Positions 26,783 to 34,740 of a DNA stretch of 64,000 bases are shown here, in pieces (positions within the stretch are counted from its first letter, which is position 1; each line of letters begins with the position of its first letter). Below the pieces are notes generated by a model. That model made no database searches, had not been told where the DNA came from, and saw only the letters and a list, made by a program, of their open reading frames with translations. The stretch covers positions 22,277 through 86,276 of the forward strand of contig CAZNDO010000016.1 in the NCBI GenBank assembly GCA_964571855.1, in the 5' to 3' direction. Position numbers and translations under genes: made by a program. This DNA comes from CAYYFX01 sp964571855 (GTDB lineage: Bacteria; ARS69).

Positions 26783-28075
26783 GTGACGCTCGGCCTCCTG
26801 GCCGCCGGCGGGGTGTGCGTCCTCGCCGGCGCGGCGACGGTGGCAATCCATCCGGATCCCGTGGCGGCCGCGCCCTGGGCCGCGCCGGGGGTACTGCTGA
26901 TGACCGCGGGGTGGGCCGCCGGGGTGCGCGCGGCATCCCGGAGCGGGTGCGCGCGGGACCTCGTGCTCGTTCTCGCCGTCGCCGCCGCGGCGCGCCTCCT
27001 GCTTCTCGTGCCCGCGACGCCGCTGTCGGACGACCTCTACCGCTACCTCTGGGAAGGGCGCGCGGGCAACGCGGGGTTCGATCCCTTCGTGCACGCGCCC
27101 GACGCGCCGGAGCTGGCCGCGCTGGCCGATCCGGTGATCCGGCCGCGGGTCAACCACCCGGACATCCCCACGATCTACCCGCCCGTCGCGCAGATCCTCT
27201 TCCGCGCGCAGGCCGCGCTCGCTTACGCGCCGATCACGCCCCGCGTCACGGCGGCGCTGGCGGACCTCGCGTCGGTACTGCTGCTCGCGGCGCTCCTTCG
27301 CGGCCGCGGTCGTCCCGCGGCGCTCGCCGGGGTGTTCGCGTGGTGTCCGCTCGCGATCCTGGAGGGCGCGGGCGGCGGGCATGTGGACGCGGCCGGCGTC
27401 GCGCTGCTGCTCGCGGCGCTCCTCGCCGCGGAGCGCGCGCGGGCCGGACCCGCCGGGACGCTCCTCGCCCTGTCCGCGCTCATGAAGCCCATGGCGGTAC
27501 TGCTCGTCCCGCGGCTGCTCGCGACGGGACCGATGCGGCGACGCCTCGCCTTCGTCGCCGGGGCGGCGCTCGCGTCGCTCGCCTGCGTGCCGTACCTGGA
27601 TGCGGGCGCGTCGCTCCTCACGGGGCTGCGCACGTACGCGGAGCACTGGCGGTTCCACGACGCCCTGTACACGCCCCTGACGGCCGCGGGCATGGCCCCG
27701 CGCACGGCGCGGCTCGCCCTGGCCGGCGCCACCGCCGCCGTCGCGTTCGCGGTGGTCCGCCGGCCGCGCGATCCCCTCGCGGCCGCCGGCATCGCGCTGG
27801 CCGCGGCCCTCGCGCTGTCGCCCACGGTCCACCCGTGGTACGGCGTGTGGCTCGTGCCGCTTCTCCCGTTCCTGCCGCGCACCGTGCGCCCGGCGGCGGC
27901 CGCGCTCGTCACGCTGCTTCCGCTCGCGTACGTGACGCCGTGGCGCCGCGCGGTCACGGGATCCTGGGACGAACCGCTGTGGCCGCGCGCGATCACCTGG
28001 ACCGTCGTGGCGCTGACGCTGGCCTTCGGGCTCCTCCGTCGCGGGCTTCCGTCCGCCGCCGGCCGCCGCGCCTAG
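26783..28075 (+). CDS. GT-C type membrane glycosyltransferase (mannosyltransferase-like)
   Basis: 430 residues with about ten membrane segments. After the first two segments it shows SDDLYRYLWEGRAGNAGFDPF and VNHPDIPTIYPPVAQILFRA, the loop motifs of polyprenol-phosphate-sugar-dependent GT-C enzymes (GT87/MptB-like), where the Asp of the SDD element is the catalytic candidate. The donor is likely a lipid-linked hexose and the active site faces the periplasm. GTG 26783 is chosen; the Shine-Dalgarno is weak. The stop TAG (28073-28075) overlaps the convergent gene's stop within CTAG. Confidence 0.8.
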   Translation: MTLGLLAAGGVCVLAGAATVAIHPDPVAAAPWAAPGVLLMTAGWAAGVRAASRSGCARDLVLVLAVAAAARLLLLVPATPLSDDLYRYLWEGRAGNAGFDPFVHAPDAPELAALADPVIRPRVNHPDIPTIYPPVAQILFRAQAALAYAPITPRVTAALADLASVLLLAALLRGRGRPAALAGVFAWCPLAILEGAGGGHVDAAGVALLLAALLAAERARAGPAGTLLALSALMKPMAVLLVPRLLATGPMRRRLAFVAGAALASLACVPYLDAGASLLTGLRTYAEHWRFHDALYTPLTAAGMAPRTARLALAGATAAVAFAVVRRPRDPLAAAGIALAAALALSPTVHPWYGVWLVPLLPFLPRTVRPAAAALVTLLPLAYVTPWRRAVTGSWDEPLWPRAITWTVVALTLAFGLLRRGLPSAAGRRA

Positions 28076-28788
28076 GCTCGCCGGAGCGCCTCCCGCAGGA
28101 TCGTGCCGAGGATCTTGCGCGATGCGCCGATCGTGCCGGCGACCGTCCCGCTGATCTTCGATCGCCCCACGCGGCGGCGGTAGCTCACCGGGACCTCCGC
28201 GCAGCGGAGCCCGCGGCGGGCGGCCTTCACCTGCATCTCGACGGTCCAGCCGAAGTCGCGGTCGCGCATGTCCAGCGACGCGAGCGCGCCGGCGCGGATG
28301 GCGCGGAACGGGCCGAGGTCCGTGAAGCGGACGCCGAAGAAGCGGCGGATCAACGTGGTGGCGAGGGCGTTGCCGAAGCGCGCGTGCGGCAGCAGGGCGC
28401 CGCGCTCCCGCCGGCCGAGCGTGCGGCTCCCGATGACCAGGTCCGCGCGCCCCTCGAGCAGCGGCGCGAGCACGTCGGCCAGCTCCTCTGGCCGGTCGGA
28501 GAAGTCGGCGTCCACGAACGCCACGATGTCGGGCGCGTCGCACGCCGCGATCCCGGCCAGGCACGCCGCGCCGTACCCTCGCTCCGGCTCGGTCACCACG
28601 CGGGCGCCGTGCTCCCGCGCCACCCGGGCCGTCGCGTCCGCGGAACCGTTGTCCACCACCACGATCTCGCGCACGAGCGTCCGGGGCAGCGCGCGCAGCA
28701 CGAGCGGGAGCGAGCGCTCCTCGTTCAGCGCGGGGATCACCACGGAGACGCGCGGCGACGCCGCGCTCCCGGGCGGCGCCCCCGTCAC
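28072..28788 (-). CDS. GT2 glycosyltransferase (dolichol-phosphate mannose synthase-like)
   Basis: 238 residues of GT-A fold: VSVVIPALNEERSLPLVLRAL, IVVVDNGSADATA, GYGAACLAGI and VAFVDADFSD (metal-binding DxD-type site), then FRAIRAGALASL and FGWTVEMQVKAARRGLRCAEVPVSYRRR. Without C-terminal membrane segments, it resembles DPM1-like enzymes that load a sugar onto a polyprenol phosphate. That product would be the donor for the GT-C enzyme encoded convergently next door, an attractive but inferred link. GTG 28788 overlaps the upstream glycosyltransferase as GTGA. Confidence 0.88.
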   Translation of the reverse strand: MTGAPPGSAASPRVSVVIPALNEERSLPLVLRALPRTLVREIVVVDNGSADATARVAREHGARVVTEPERGYGAACLAGIAACDAPDIVAFVDADFSDRPEELADVLAPLLEGRADLVIGSRTLGRRERGALLPHARFGNALATTLIRRFFGVRFTDLGPFRAIRAGALASLDMRDRDFGWTVEMQVKAARRGLRCAEVPVSYRRRVGRSKISGTVAGTIGASRKILGTILREALRRA

Positions 28789-30263
28789 GGCACGGGGCGG
28801 CGCGGCCACGGGCCGACCGACTGGAGGCCCACCCAGAGGTAGCCGGAGAGGAACAGCGCGACAAACGGGGCCGCCCCGAGCAGTCCCCGGTCCAGCACGA
28901 AGCCGAGGATCCACGCGAAGTACGCGCCGAGCAGCAGCTCCGCCCACGCCGTGCCGCTGCGCATCCCGCGGTACAGCTTCCCGCGCGGCGTGTCGTGCCG
29001 CGAGCGGATGTCGTACTTCGGGGTGCGGTGGAAGGGTGACGGCCCGCCGAACAGTCCTTCGAGGACGGCGCGCGTGTTGTTCACGGACAGCCCGATGGCC
29101 ACCGCCATCACCGCCGGGAAGTACCGCCACTGCCGCGCCAGGCTCCTCCCGGCGCCGGTGGTGGCGACCGCGTAGAACCACACGACGGATCCCGTGGCGA
29201 AGAGGAAGAGCGGCAGCTCGACGGCCAGCCGCGTCCCCAGCTCCGCCGCGTAGCGAACCAGCACCGCCGGGTACGCGCACACCGACAGCGCGAGCACGAG
29301 CGCGTACGTGGCGTTGTGCACGAGATGCACCGAGGTCTCGACCTTGCGCGCGAACGGCAGCCGCGACGCCCAGATGCGGGGGAGGATCCGTCGCGCCACC
29401 TGCATCGATCCCTTCACCCAGCGGAACTGCTGGCTCTTGACGGCCCGCATGTCCACCGGCAGCTCCGCCGCGCACGTCACGTGCTGCAGGTACTCGAACC
29501 GCCACCCGGCGAGCTGCGCGCGGTACGAGAGATCCAGGTCCTCGGTGAGGGTGTCGTCCCGCCAGCCGCCCGCGTCCTCGATGCAGGAGCGTCGCCAGAC
29601 GCCCGCCGTCCCGTTGAAGTTGAAGAACAGGCCGTTCTTCGCCCGGGCCTCGTGCTCCACCACGAAATGCCCGTCCAGCGTGATCCCCTGCACGCGCGAG
29701 AGCAGCGACCAGTCCGCGTTCAGGTGCTCCCAGCGGACCTGCACCATGCCCACCCGCGGGTCGGTGAAGCGCGGCACGATGCGCTGCAGCAGGGAGGGCT
29801 CCGGCACGAAGTCCGCGTCCAGGATGAGGATCAACTCGCCCTTCGCGCGCTGCAGCCCCCACGCGAGCGCGCCGGCCTTGTAGCCGCGGCGGTCGGGCCG
29901 GCGCAGGTGGCGGATGTCCACCCCCTGCGCGGACAGCCGCTCCACGTCCTCGCGCGCGGCATCCACGGTGGCGTCCGTGGAGTCGTCCAGGACCTGGATC
30001 TCCAGGAGCTCGCGGGGGTAGTCCAGGGCGGCGGCGGCGCGGATCAGGCGCCGGACGACGTACAGCTCGTTGTACACGGGAAGCTGGACGGTCACGCGCG
30101 GGAGCCGCTCCGGGAGCGGCGCCTCCGGCAGCGGTTGCCGCCGCGCGCGCCGGTACAGCCGGAGCACCCACAGCCGCCGCAGCCCGAGCAGCGCGAACAC
30201 CGACCAGAGGCCGAAGTAGACGCCGATCAGGCTCTTCTCGAGGAGGGAGAGGGTGACGTCCAA
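28785..30263 (-). CDS. GT2 membrane glycosyltransferase (cellulose synthase / glucan synthase-like)
   Basis: About 492 residues. An N-terminal membrane segment (SLIGVYFGLWSVFALLGL) is followed by a cytosolic GT-A domain with VTVQLPVYNE, QVLDDSTDAT, LILDADFVPE, the TED motif (TEDLDLSYRAQ) and QQFRWVKGS (QxxRW), all hallmarks of processive or cellulose-synthase-like enzymes. Several C-terminal membrane segments follow. The start is uncertain: TTG 30263 is proposed because the upstream in-frame sequence is Arg/Pro-rich; no good Shine-Dalgarno is visible. It is divergent from the ECF sigma gene over about 220 bp. Confidence 0.85.
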   Translation of the reverse strand: MDVTLSLLEKSLIGVYFGLWSVFALLGLRRLWVLRLYRRARRQPLPEAPLPERLPRVTVQLPVYNELYVVRRLIRAAAALDYPRELLEIQVLDDSTDATVDAAREDVERLSAQGVDIRHLRRPDRRGYKAGALAWGLQRAKGELILILDADFVPEPSLLQRIVPRFTDPRVGMVQVRWEHLNADWSLLSRVQGITLDGHFVVEHEARAKNGLFFNFNGTAGVWRRSCIEDAGGWRDDTLTEDLDLSYRAQLAGWRFEYLQHVTCAAELPVDMRAVKSQQFRWVKGSMQVARRILPRIWASRLPFARKVETSVHLVHNATYALVLALSVCAYPAVLVRYAAELGTRLAVELPLFLFATGSVVWFYAVATTGAGRSLARQWRYFPAVMAVAIGLSVNNTRAVLEGLFGGPSPFHRTPKYDIRSRHDTPRGKLYRGMRSGTAWAELLLGAYFAWILGFVLDRGLLGAAPFVALFLSGYLWVGLQSVGPWPRRPVP

Positions 30264-30373
30264 GGGCTGTCGCTCACGGGGCGATGAGGGACGACGGGGC
30301 GAGAGCCGCCGCGGGAACGTGCGGAACGGTGCGCGGGCGGCCGCGCGCACGATAGGGAGCGTCGCGGGGCGTC

Positions 30374-30413
30374 GTCAAGGTTCCTTGACCACCCCCCGCG
30401 CCGACGATAGCTT
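30374..30413 (+). promoter_or_regulatory. Sigma-70-type promoter with a perfect 16-bp dyad over the -35
   Basis: TTGACC (30385-30390), a 17-bp spacer and TAGCTT (30408-30413) make a plausible housekeeping promoter for the ECF sigma gene at 30484. A perfect dyad GTCAAGG-TT-CCTTGAC (30374-30389) overlaps the -35, the position of a repressor operator. No regulator is encoded next to it that obviously matches. Confidence 0.5.
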
Positions 30414-30483
30414 GTCGGTCCCGGCGCCCGACCCCCCGGATCCCGAATCCCCGGCGCCGGCTCCCTCATCCCACGAGCAGCCG

Positions 30484-31116
30484 ATGAGCCCGGACGACAG
30501 CCCCGCCGATCGCGACGCGGCGCTCGTCCGGCGCGCGCGGGACGGGGACGAGGCGGCCTTCGCGGAGCTCGTCGAGCGGCACCAGGGACGCGTGTACCAG
30601 CATGCGTCCCGGCTGATGGGCAATGCCCAGGACGCGGAGGAGGTCCTGCAGGACACGTTCGTGCAGGTCTTCCGGAACCTGGACCGCTTCGAGGAGCGGT
30701 CCAAGTTCTCCACCTGGGTGTACCGCATCGCCACGAACGAGGCGCTCATGCGGCTGCGCCGCGTGAGCCGCCAGCGCGAGGTGGCGCTCGAGGACCTTCC
30801 GGCGGCTGCCGTCGATCGCGCCAGCGAGGAGCTGCGCGCGTTCGCCCGGTCGCCGCTGGATCACGTGATGGACCGGGAGGTCCGCGAGGCGTTGCAGCGC
30901 GCGCTGTCGGAGCTGCCGGAGGAGTACCGGGTGGTGTTCGTGCTGCGCGACGTGGACGAGTTGACCAACGCGGAGGCGGCCGAGATCCTCGGACTGACCG
31001 TCGCCGCGGTGAAGTCGCGGCTGCACCGGGCGCGTCTCTTCCTGCGGGACCGGATCGCCGGATTCGTCGGCGGACGGCAGGGACGCGCCGCGGTGGAGGA
31101 GGAGCCCACCGGATGA
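30484..31116 (+). CDS. ECF-type RNA polymerase sigma factor
   Basis: 210 residues. Region 2 is visible as AFAELVERHQGRVYQHASRLM, AQDAEEVLQDTFVQVFRNLDRF and STWVYRIATNEALMRLRR. A linker with LEDLPAAAVDRASEELRAFA is followed by region 4: ALSELPEEYRVVFVLRDVDELTNAEAAEILGLTVAAVKSRLHRAR. The long glycine/arginine tail after region 4 is unremarkable. ATG 30484 is the best start before region 2 although the Shine-Dalgarno is weak. The stop overlaps the following zinc-finger gene as ATGA, the usual arrangement of an ECF sigma with its anti-sigma factor. Confidence 0.93.
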   Translation: MSPDDSPADRDAALVRRARDGDEAAFAELVERHQGRVYQHASRLMGNAQDAEEVLQDTFVQVFRNLDRFEERSKFSTWVYRIATNEALMRLRRVSRQREVALEDLPAAAVDRASEELRAFARSPLDHVMDREVREALQRALSELPEEYRVVFVLRDVDELTNAEAAEILGLTVAAVKSRLHRARLFLRDRIAGFVGGRQGRAAVEEEPTG

Positions 31117-31388
31117 GCGATCCCTGCGGAGGGCACGAGGAGTGCCGGCGGCTCCGGGAGCTCCTCTCGGACTACGTGGACCAGGATCTCCGCGAGGCGA
31201 TCCTGAAGGAGCTGGACCGGCACCTGGAGATGTGTCCGGATTGCCACGTGCAGGTGGACAGCGTGCGCCAGGTGATCCGCCTGTACCGGGAATCGTCGCA
31301 GGAGGCCATCCCCTACGACGTGCGCATCCGGCTGTTGGACGTGATCCGCCGCGCGCGATGCGGCGGGGACGAGAGCGGAACGGACTGA
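31113..31388 (+). CDS. Small zinc-finger (zf-HC2-like) anti-sigma protein
   Basis: 91 residues. The N-terminal helix CRRLRELLSDYVDQDLREAI leads into HLEMCPDC, the HxxxCxxC zinc motif of ZAS anti-sigma factors. There is no membrane segment, so it would be a soluble anti-sigma that binds the sigma factor encoded just upstream (ATGA overlap) and may respond to redox changes at the zinc site. The thioredoxin gene 54 bp downstream fits a redox theme, but that is context only. Confidence 0.85.
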   Translation: MSDPCGGHEECRRLRELLSDYVDQDLREAILKELDRHLEMCPDCHVQVDSVRQVIRLYRESSQEAIPYDVRIRLLDVIRRARCGGDESGTD

Positions 31389-31442
31389 ACCGTCAATGCG
31401 TTCCCGGGAAGGGCCGGGGCGACGAACGCGAAGGGAGAACCG

Positions 31443-31766
31443 ATGAGCAACGCGATGGCCGTCACCGATGCGAACTTCGAGCAGGAGGTGCTGGGGGGGA
31501 AGGTCCCGGTGGTCGTTGACTTCTGGGCGGAGTGGTGCGGCCCGTGCCGCCTCATCGGCCCGCTCCTCGACGAGCTCGCCGGCGAGTACTCCGGCCGCGT
31601 CAAGGTGACGAAGCTCAACGTGGACGAGAACCCGTCCACGTCGATGAAGTACGGCGTGCGCTCCATCCCCACGCTCCTGTTCTTCAAGGACGGGGAGGTC
31701 GTCGACCGGCTGATCGGCGCGGTGCCGAAGGCGGAGCTGAAGAAGAAGTTCGAGGCGGCGCTGTAG
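31443..31766 (+). CDS. trxA: Thioredoxin
   Basis: 107 residues, the usual length. The active site WCGPC is at residues 31-35 (DFWAEWCGPCRLIGP), followed by DENPSTSMKYGVRSIPTLLFFKDGEVVDRLIGAVPK with the cis-proline. It reduces protein disulfides in the cytosol. ATG 31443 has GGGAGAA just upstream. It is followed by a strong terminator and preceded by the ECF sigma/anti-sigma pair. Confidence 0.96.
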   Translation: MSNAMAVTDANFEQEVLGGKVPVVVDFWAEWCGPCRLIGPLLDELAGEYSGRVKVTKLNVDENPSTSMKYGVRSIPTLLFFKDGEVVDRLIGAVPKAELKKKFEAAL

Positions 31767-31788
31767 CGCCGTCCGTCGGGCGCGGAAC

Positions 31789-31827
31789 CACGGGAGGAGG
31801 GGGCCGAACCGGCTCCCTCCTCCCGTG
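31789..31827 (+). terminator. Intrinsic terminator after trxA
   Basis: A perfect 13-bp stem CACGGGAGGAGGG (31789-31801) with its complement at 31815-31827; the loop contains a further GCCG/CGGC pairing. A short TTAT follows. Confidence 0.8.
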
Positions 31828-31870
31828 TTATGGTGACCGGCACTCGTCACCCTCCAGGAGAGAGCGCGCG

Positions 31871-34054
31871 ATGATCCGCCTTCCCCGCATGCTGCCGCGC
31901 GTCCCCGCGACGCTGGCGGCGCTTTGCCTCGCCGTCCCGGGCCTGGCCGTCCCCGCGCCCGCGCACGCGGACGGTCTCGTGCGTGCCCGCGTCGTGGTCG
32001 ACGCCACCGATCCGGCTGCCGTCAAGGTCCGCCAGGAACTGCAATGGAACGCCGAGGGCGGCACGCCCCGCACGGAGCTGGCGTTCCACCTGGCGCCCGG
32101 CGTCGAGGTCACGGCCGCGCAGTCCGAGGGGACCGCCCTCCGGTTCCGCGGCGAAGCGGCCGCGGGCGGCGCCACCAAGCGCTGGGTCGTGAACCTGGCC
32201 GTTCCCCTGGCGCCGGGCGCCTCGCGGCCCCTGGTCGTGGAGACGCGCGTGCCCGCCGACGGCACGCCGGGCATGTACTGCGGCGCGAAGGGCGGGTACC
32301 TGCTGCCGGGCTCCGGCTGGTTCGCCTCGCTGGGCCCGGACGTCCTGGAGATCCCGCCGCACGTGACGGAGTTCGTCCTGCCCGCGGGCTGGGACGGGAT
32401 CGCGTGCGGAACGCGCGCCGCCGGCGACGCGAAGTGGACCGCCACGCCGGGCCGCCCGTACGCCGTGTGGGGGGCGTACCGGAGCGTGGAGGCGTCGGCC
32501 GGCAAGCAGTCGTTCGTCGTGTGGCGGCGCGAAGGGAGCGGGGAGGCCCCGCGCCTCGCGCGGATCGCCGAGCTGATCGATGCGGTCGGCATCGCGGTCG
32601 GGGACGCGCCGGGCTCCGGCGCGTGGAAACTCGTCGACGTCGGACGCGGCGTCGCCGCCGGCGGGCAGCGCACGCTGTTCTGGGACGAGCGCGCCGTCGC
32701 GGCGGCGAGCGGGGACGACGTCCTCGGCGTCGAGCGCGACCTCGCGTCCGGCATCGGCATCGCGCACTGGCAGGAGGCGCTGCGGTTCACGGGGGAGCAG
32801 TCCGCGTTCCTGGGCGGCGGATTGTCGCGCTACCTCGGGGATGCCGCGCTCGTGGCCCTGGACTCCTCGGGCGACGAGGCGTGGCGCGTGGACGCGCGCA
32901 TCATCGGCCCGCGCCGCGCGGCGTTCCTCGCCGGGCTCGCGAAGGACCGCGCGCTCGCGGGCCTGTCGCCCTTCGCGGCGGACGCGCCGCGGGTCCTGGA
33001 CACGCGCGGCGCCCTCGTGGCGCACATGTTCGCCGAGGCATGCCCCACGCGGCCGCTCTGGCTGCGGGTCCTGTACGGGCAGCGACGGGACCGCCAGGGC
33101 GGGACGCTCACGATCACGGAGTTCCTCGCCGCGCTGGACGAGAGGTTCCGCAACCAGCACCGTTTCCTCGCGCCGTACCTTGCCGGCACGGACCTTCCGG
33201 ACTACGTCCTGGCGGGCCACGAAGCTTCGGACTTCGGGTCCGGGGATCGCCTGAAGATCGACGTGGCGAACCGGGGCACCGCGACCGGCTGGGCGGAGGT
33301 GGCCACGTACACCGTGGATGGCCGGATGCTGCGCAGCACGCGTCTCCTCGTGGGCCCGGGCGAGACGCGGAGCGTGCTCATGGGGGATGCATCACGGATC
33401 GGCCGGATCCGGTTGGAGCCCCGCGGCACCGCCCTGCAGTCCGCGGTGGGGAGCGAGGACGTGTCGCTCACGCCCTCCGCGGGCGCCACCGCCGAGTCGC
33501 ACGTGCCCGCATTCCCGTTCGCGCCGGAAGGGTCCGGGATGCGGAAGGTGGAGAACCTCACGCTCGCCCTCGACGGCATCGAGATCCGGGGCTTCTCCGG
33601 GCTGCTCCAGTCCTGGGAGACGCACCACGGCCCCAGCGGCGCCGTGCTCCTGGGCAAGGCCACCGTGGAGGTCCATCCCGGCGGGCCCTTCGCGGAGGCG
33701 TTCCGCGCGAAGATGGGCCGCGAGACGCTCACGTTCAGCGCGGAGGATCTCTTCCTCCGCTTCCCCGTCGCGGCCTGGGAGAAGATCCGGCCCGCGCTCG
33801 GGGCGGCCGAACCCGAGCCGCTGCCGGCCGCCGTCGCCGGTCGCCGGCAGTTCGTGTACGAGCACAGCTTTCCCACGCGCTTCGCGGAGGGCGCGCTCGC
33901 GCAGGTGCCGCCGCCGGGCGGCGCGCTCGTGGTGTTCGGACTCGGAGGGGAGGAGTGGCGCGGCTACTCGCGCGAGCCGTTGCCGAACGGCAAGGTCGTC
34001 GTGCGGCTTTGGGACCACCTGCGCGGCACTCCCATCTGGGAGGCCACGCTCTGA
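31871..34054 (+). CDS. Secreted M1-aminopeptidase-like protein lacking the zinc site
   Basis: 727 residues with a signal peptide cleaved after AHA (near residue 36). Residues 45-200 are beta-rich like the M1 N-terminal domain. Around residue 300 the expected HExxH-x18-E region instead reads IAHWQEALRFTGEQSAFLGGGLSRYL: the fold-like context (FLGGGLSRYL for FLNEGFARYL) is there, but HExxH and the second Glu are absent. The pattern TLTITEFLAALDERF...LPDYVLAG matches the end of the M1 catalytic domain. A catalytically dead relative is inferred. GGAGAG lies upstream of ATG 31871. The next gene encodes a TlpA-like lipoprotein. Confidence 0.72.
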   Translation: MIRLPRMLPRVPATLAALCLAVPGLAVPAPAHADGLVRARVVVDATDPAAVKVRQELQWNAEGGTPRTELAFHLAPGVEVTAAQSEGTALRFRGEAAAGGATKRWVVNLAVPLAPGASRPLVVETRVPADGTPGMYCGAKGGYLLPGSGWFASLGPDVLEIPPHVTEFVLPAGWDGIACGTRAAGDAKWTATPGRPYAVWGAYRSVEASAGKQSFVVWRREGSGEAPRLARIAELIDAVGIAVGDAPGSGAWKLVDVGRGVAAGGQRTLFWDERAVAAASGDDVLGVERDLASGIGIAHWQEALRFTGEQSAFLGGGLSRYLGDAALVALDSSGDEAWRVDARIIGPRRAAFLAGLAKDRALAGLSPFAADAPRVLDTRGALVAHMFAEACPTRPLWLRVLYGQRRDRQGGTLTITEFLAALDERFRNQHRFLAPYLAGTDLPDYVLAGHEASDFGSGDRLKIDVANRGTATGWAEVATYTVDGRMLRSTRLLVGPGETRSVLMGDASRIGRIRLEPRGTALQSAVGSEDVSLTPSAGATAESHVPAFPFAPEGSGMRKVENLTLALDGIEIRGFSGLLQSWETHHGPSGAVLLGKATVEVHPGGPFAEAFRAKMGRETLTFSAEDLFLRFPVAAWEKIRPALGAAEPEPLPAAVAGRRQFVYEHSFPTRFAEGALAQVPPPGGALVVFGLGGEEWRGYSREPLPNGKVVVRLWDHLRGTPIWEATL

Positions 34055-34065
34055 GCCGACCGCGC

Positions 34066-34740
34066 GTGCCCGCGCGGGATCGCGCGCGGGCCGCGCGTCG
34101 CGGCGCGGCCGCGCGGACGGGGGCCTTCCTTCCCGCCGCGATCCTCGCCGCCGTCTCCCTCGGGACCGGCTGCGGCGCCCCGGCGTCCTATCCGGGCGAT
34201 CTCGTCCCCGCATCCCTGGCGCCGGCGGCGCCCGCCGATGCCGCGCCCGACGCCCCGGTCGTCCTGCAGGCCGCGGACGTGGAGCGCCTCCCCTCCGGCC
34301 TCGCCCTCATCCGCGCGGACCGCGCCCGCGCGGCGCCGGCGTTCTCCCTGGCCGACGAGTCCGGAGTCGTGCACACGCCGGAGAGCCTCCGCGGCCGCGT
34401 GGTGCGGCTGGAGATGTGGGCGACGTGGTGCGCCACCTGCCGCGCGGACTTCCCGCACCTGCAGCGCCAGCACGAGACGTGGGCGGAGCGCGGGGTCGTC
34501 GTGCTCGGCGTGTGCCGCGAGTCGAAGCGCGAGGACTTCGAGCAGGCGGTGCGGAAGGAGTGGCGCACGTTTCCGGTGGTGGACGCGAATGACGCGCGCG
34601 ACTTCCCGTTCCCGGTGGGGGCGTTCCCCACCAGCGTCGTGCTGGACGCGGAGGGACGCGTGCGCGCGTTCTGGCAGGGGTGGCGCCCGCCCGAGGTCGT
34701 GGAGGAGGTTCTCGCGCGGCTCGTGGACGAGGCGTCGTGA
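34066..34740 (+). CDS. TlpA-like thioredoxin-fold lipoprotein with CATC site
   Basis: 224 residues. GTG 34066 gives an Arg-rich N-region, a hydrophobic core (AFLPAAILAAVSLGTGC) and lipobox Cys36. The redoxin domain carries WATWCATC (Cys122, Cys125) instead of the common CGPC, then REDFEQAVRKEWRTFPVVDAND and VGAFPTSVVLDAEGRV. The CxxC dipeptide sets redox potential, so AT suggests a different tuning from the gene at 23238. It begins 11 nt after the M1-like gene and overlaps the histidine kinase as GTGA, linking it to a two-component operon. Confidence 0.87.
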   Translation: MPARDRARAARRGAAARTGAFLPAAILAAVSLGTGCGAPASYPGDLVPASLAPAAPADAAPDAPVVLQAADVERLPSGLALIRADRARAAPAFSLADESGVVHTPESLRGRVVRLEMWATWCATCRADFPHLQRQHETWAERGVVVLGVCRESKREDFEQAVRKEWRTFPVVDANDARDFPFPVGAFPTSVVLDAEGRVRAFWQGWRPPEVVEEVLARLVDEAS

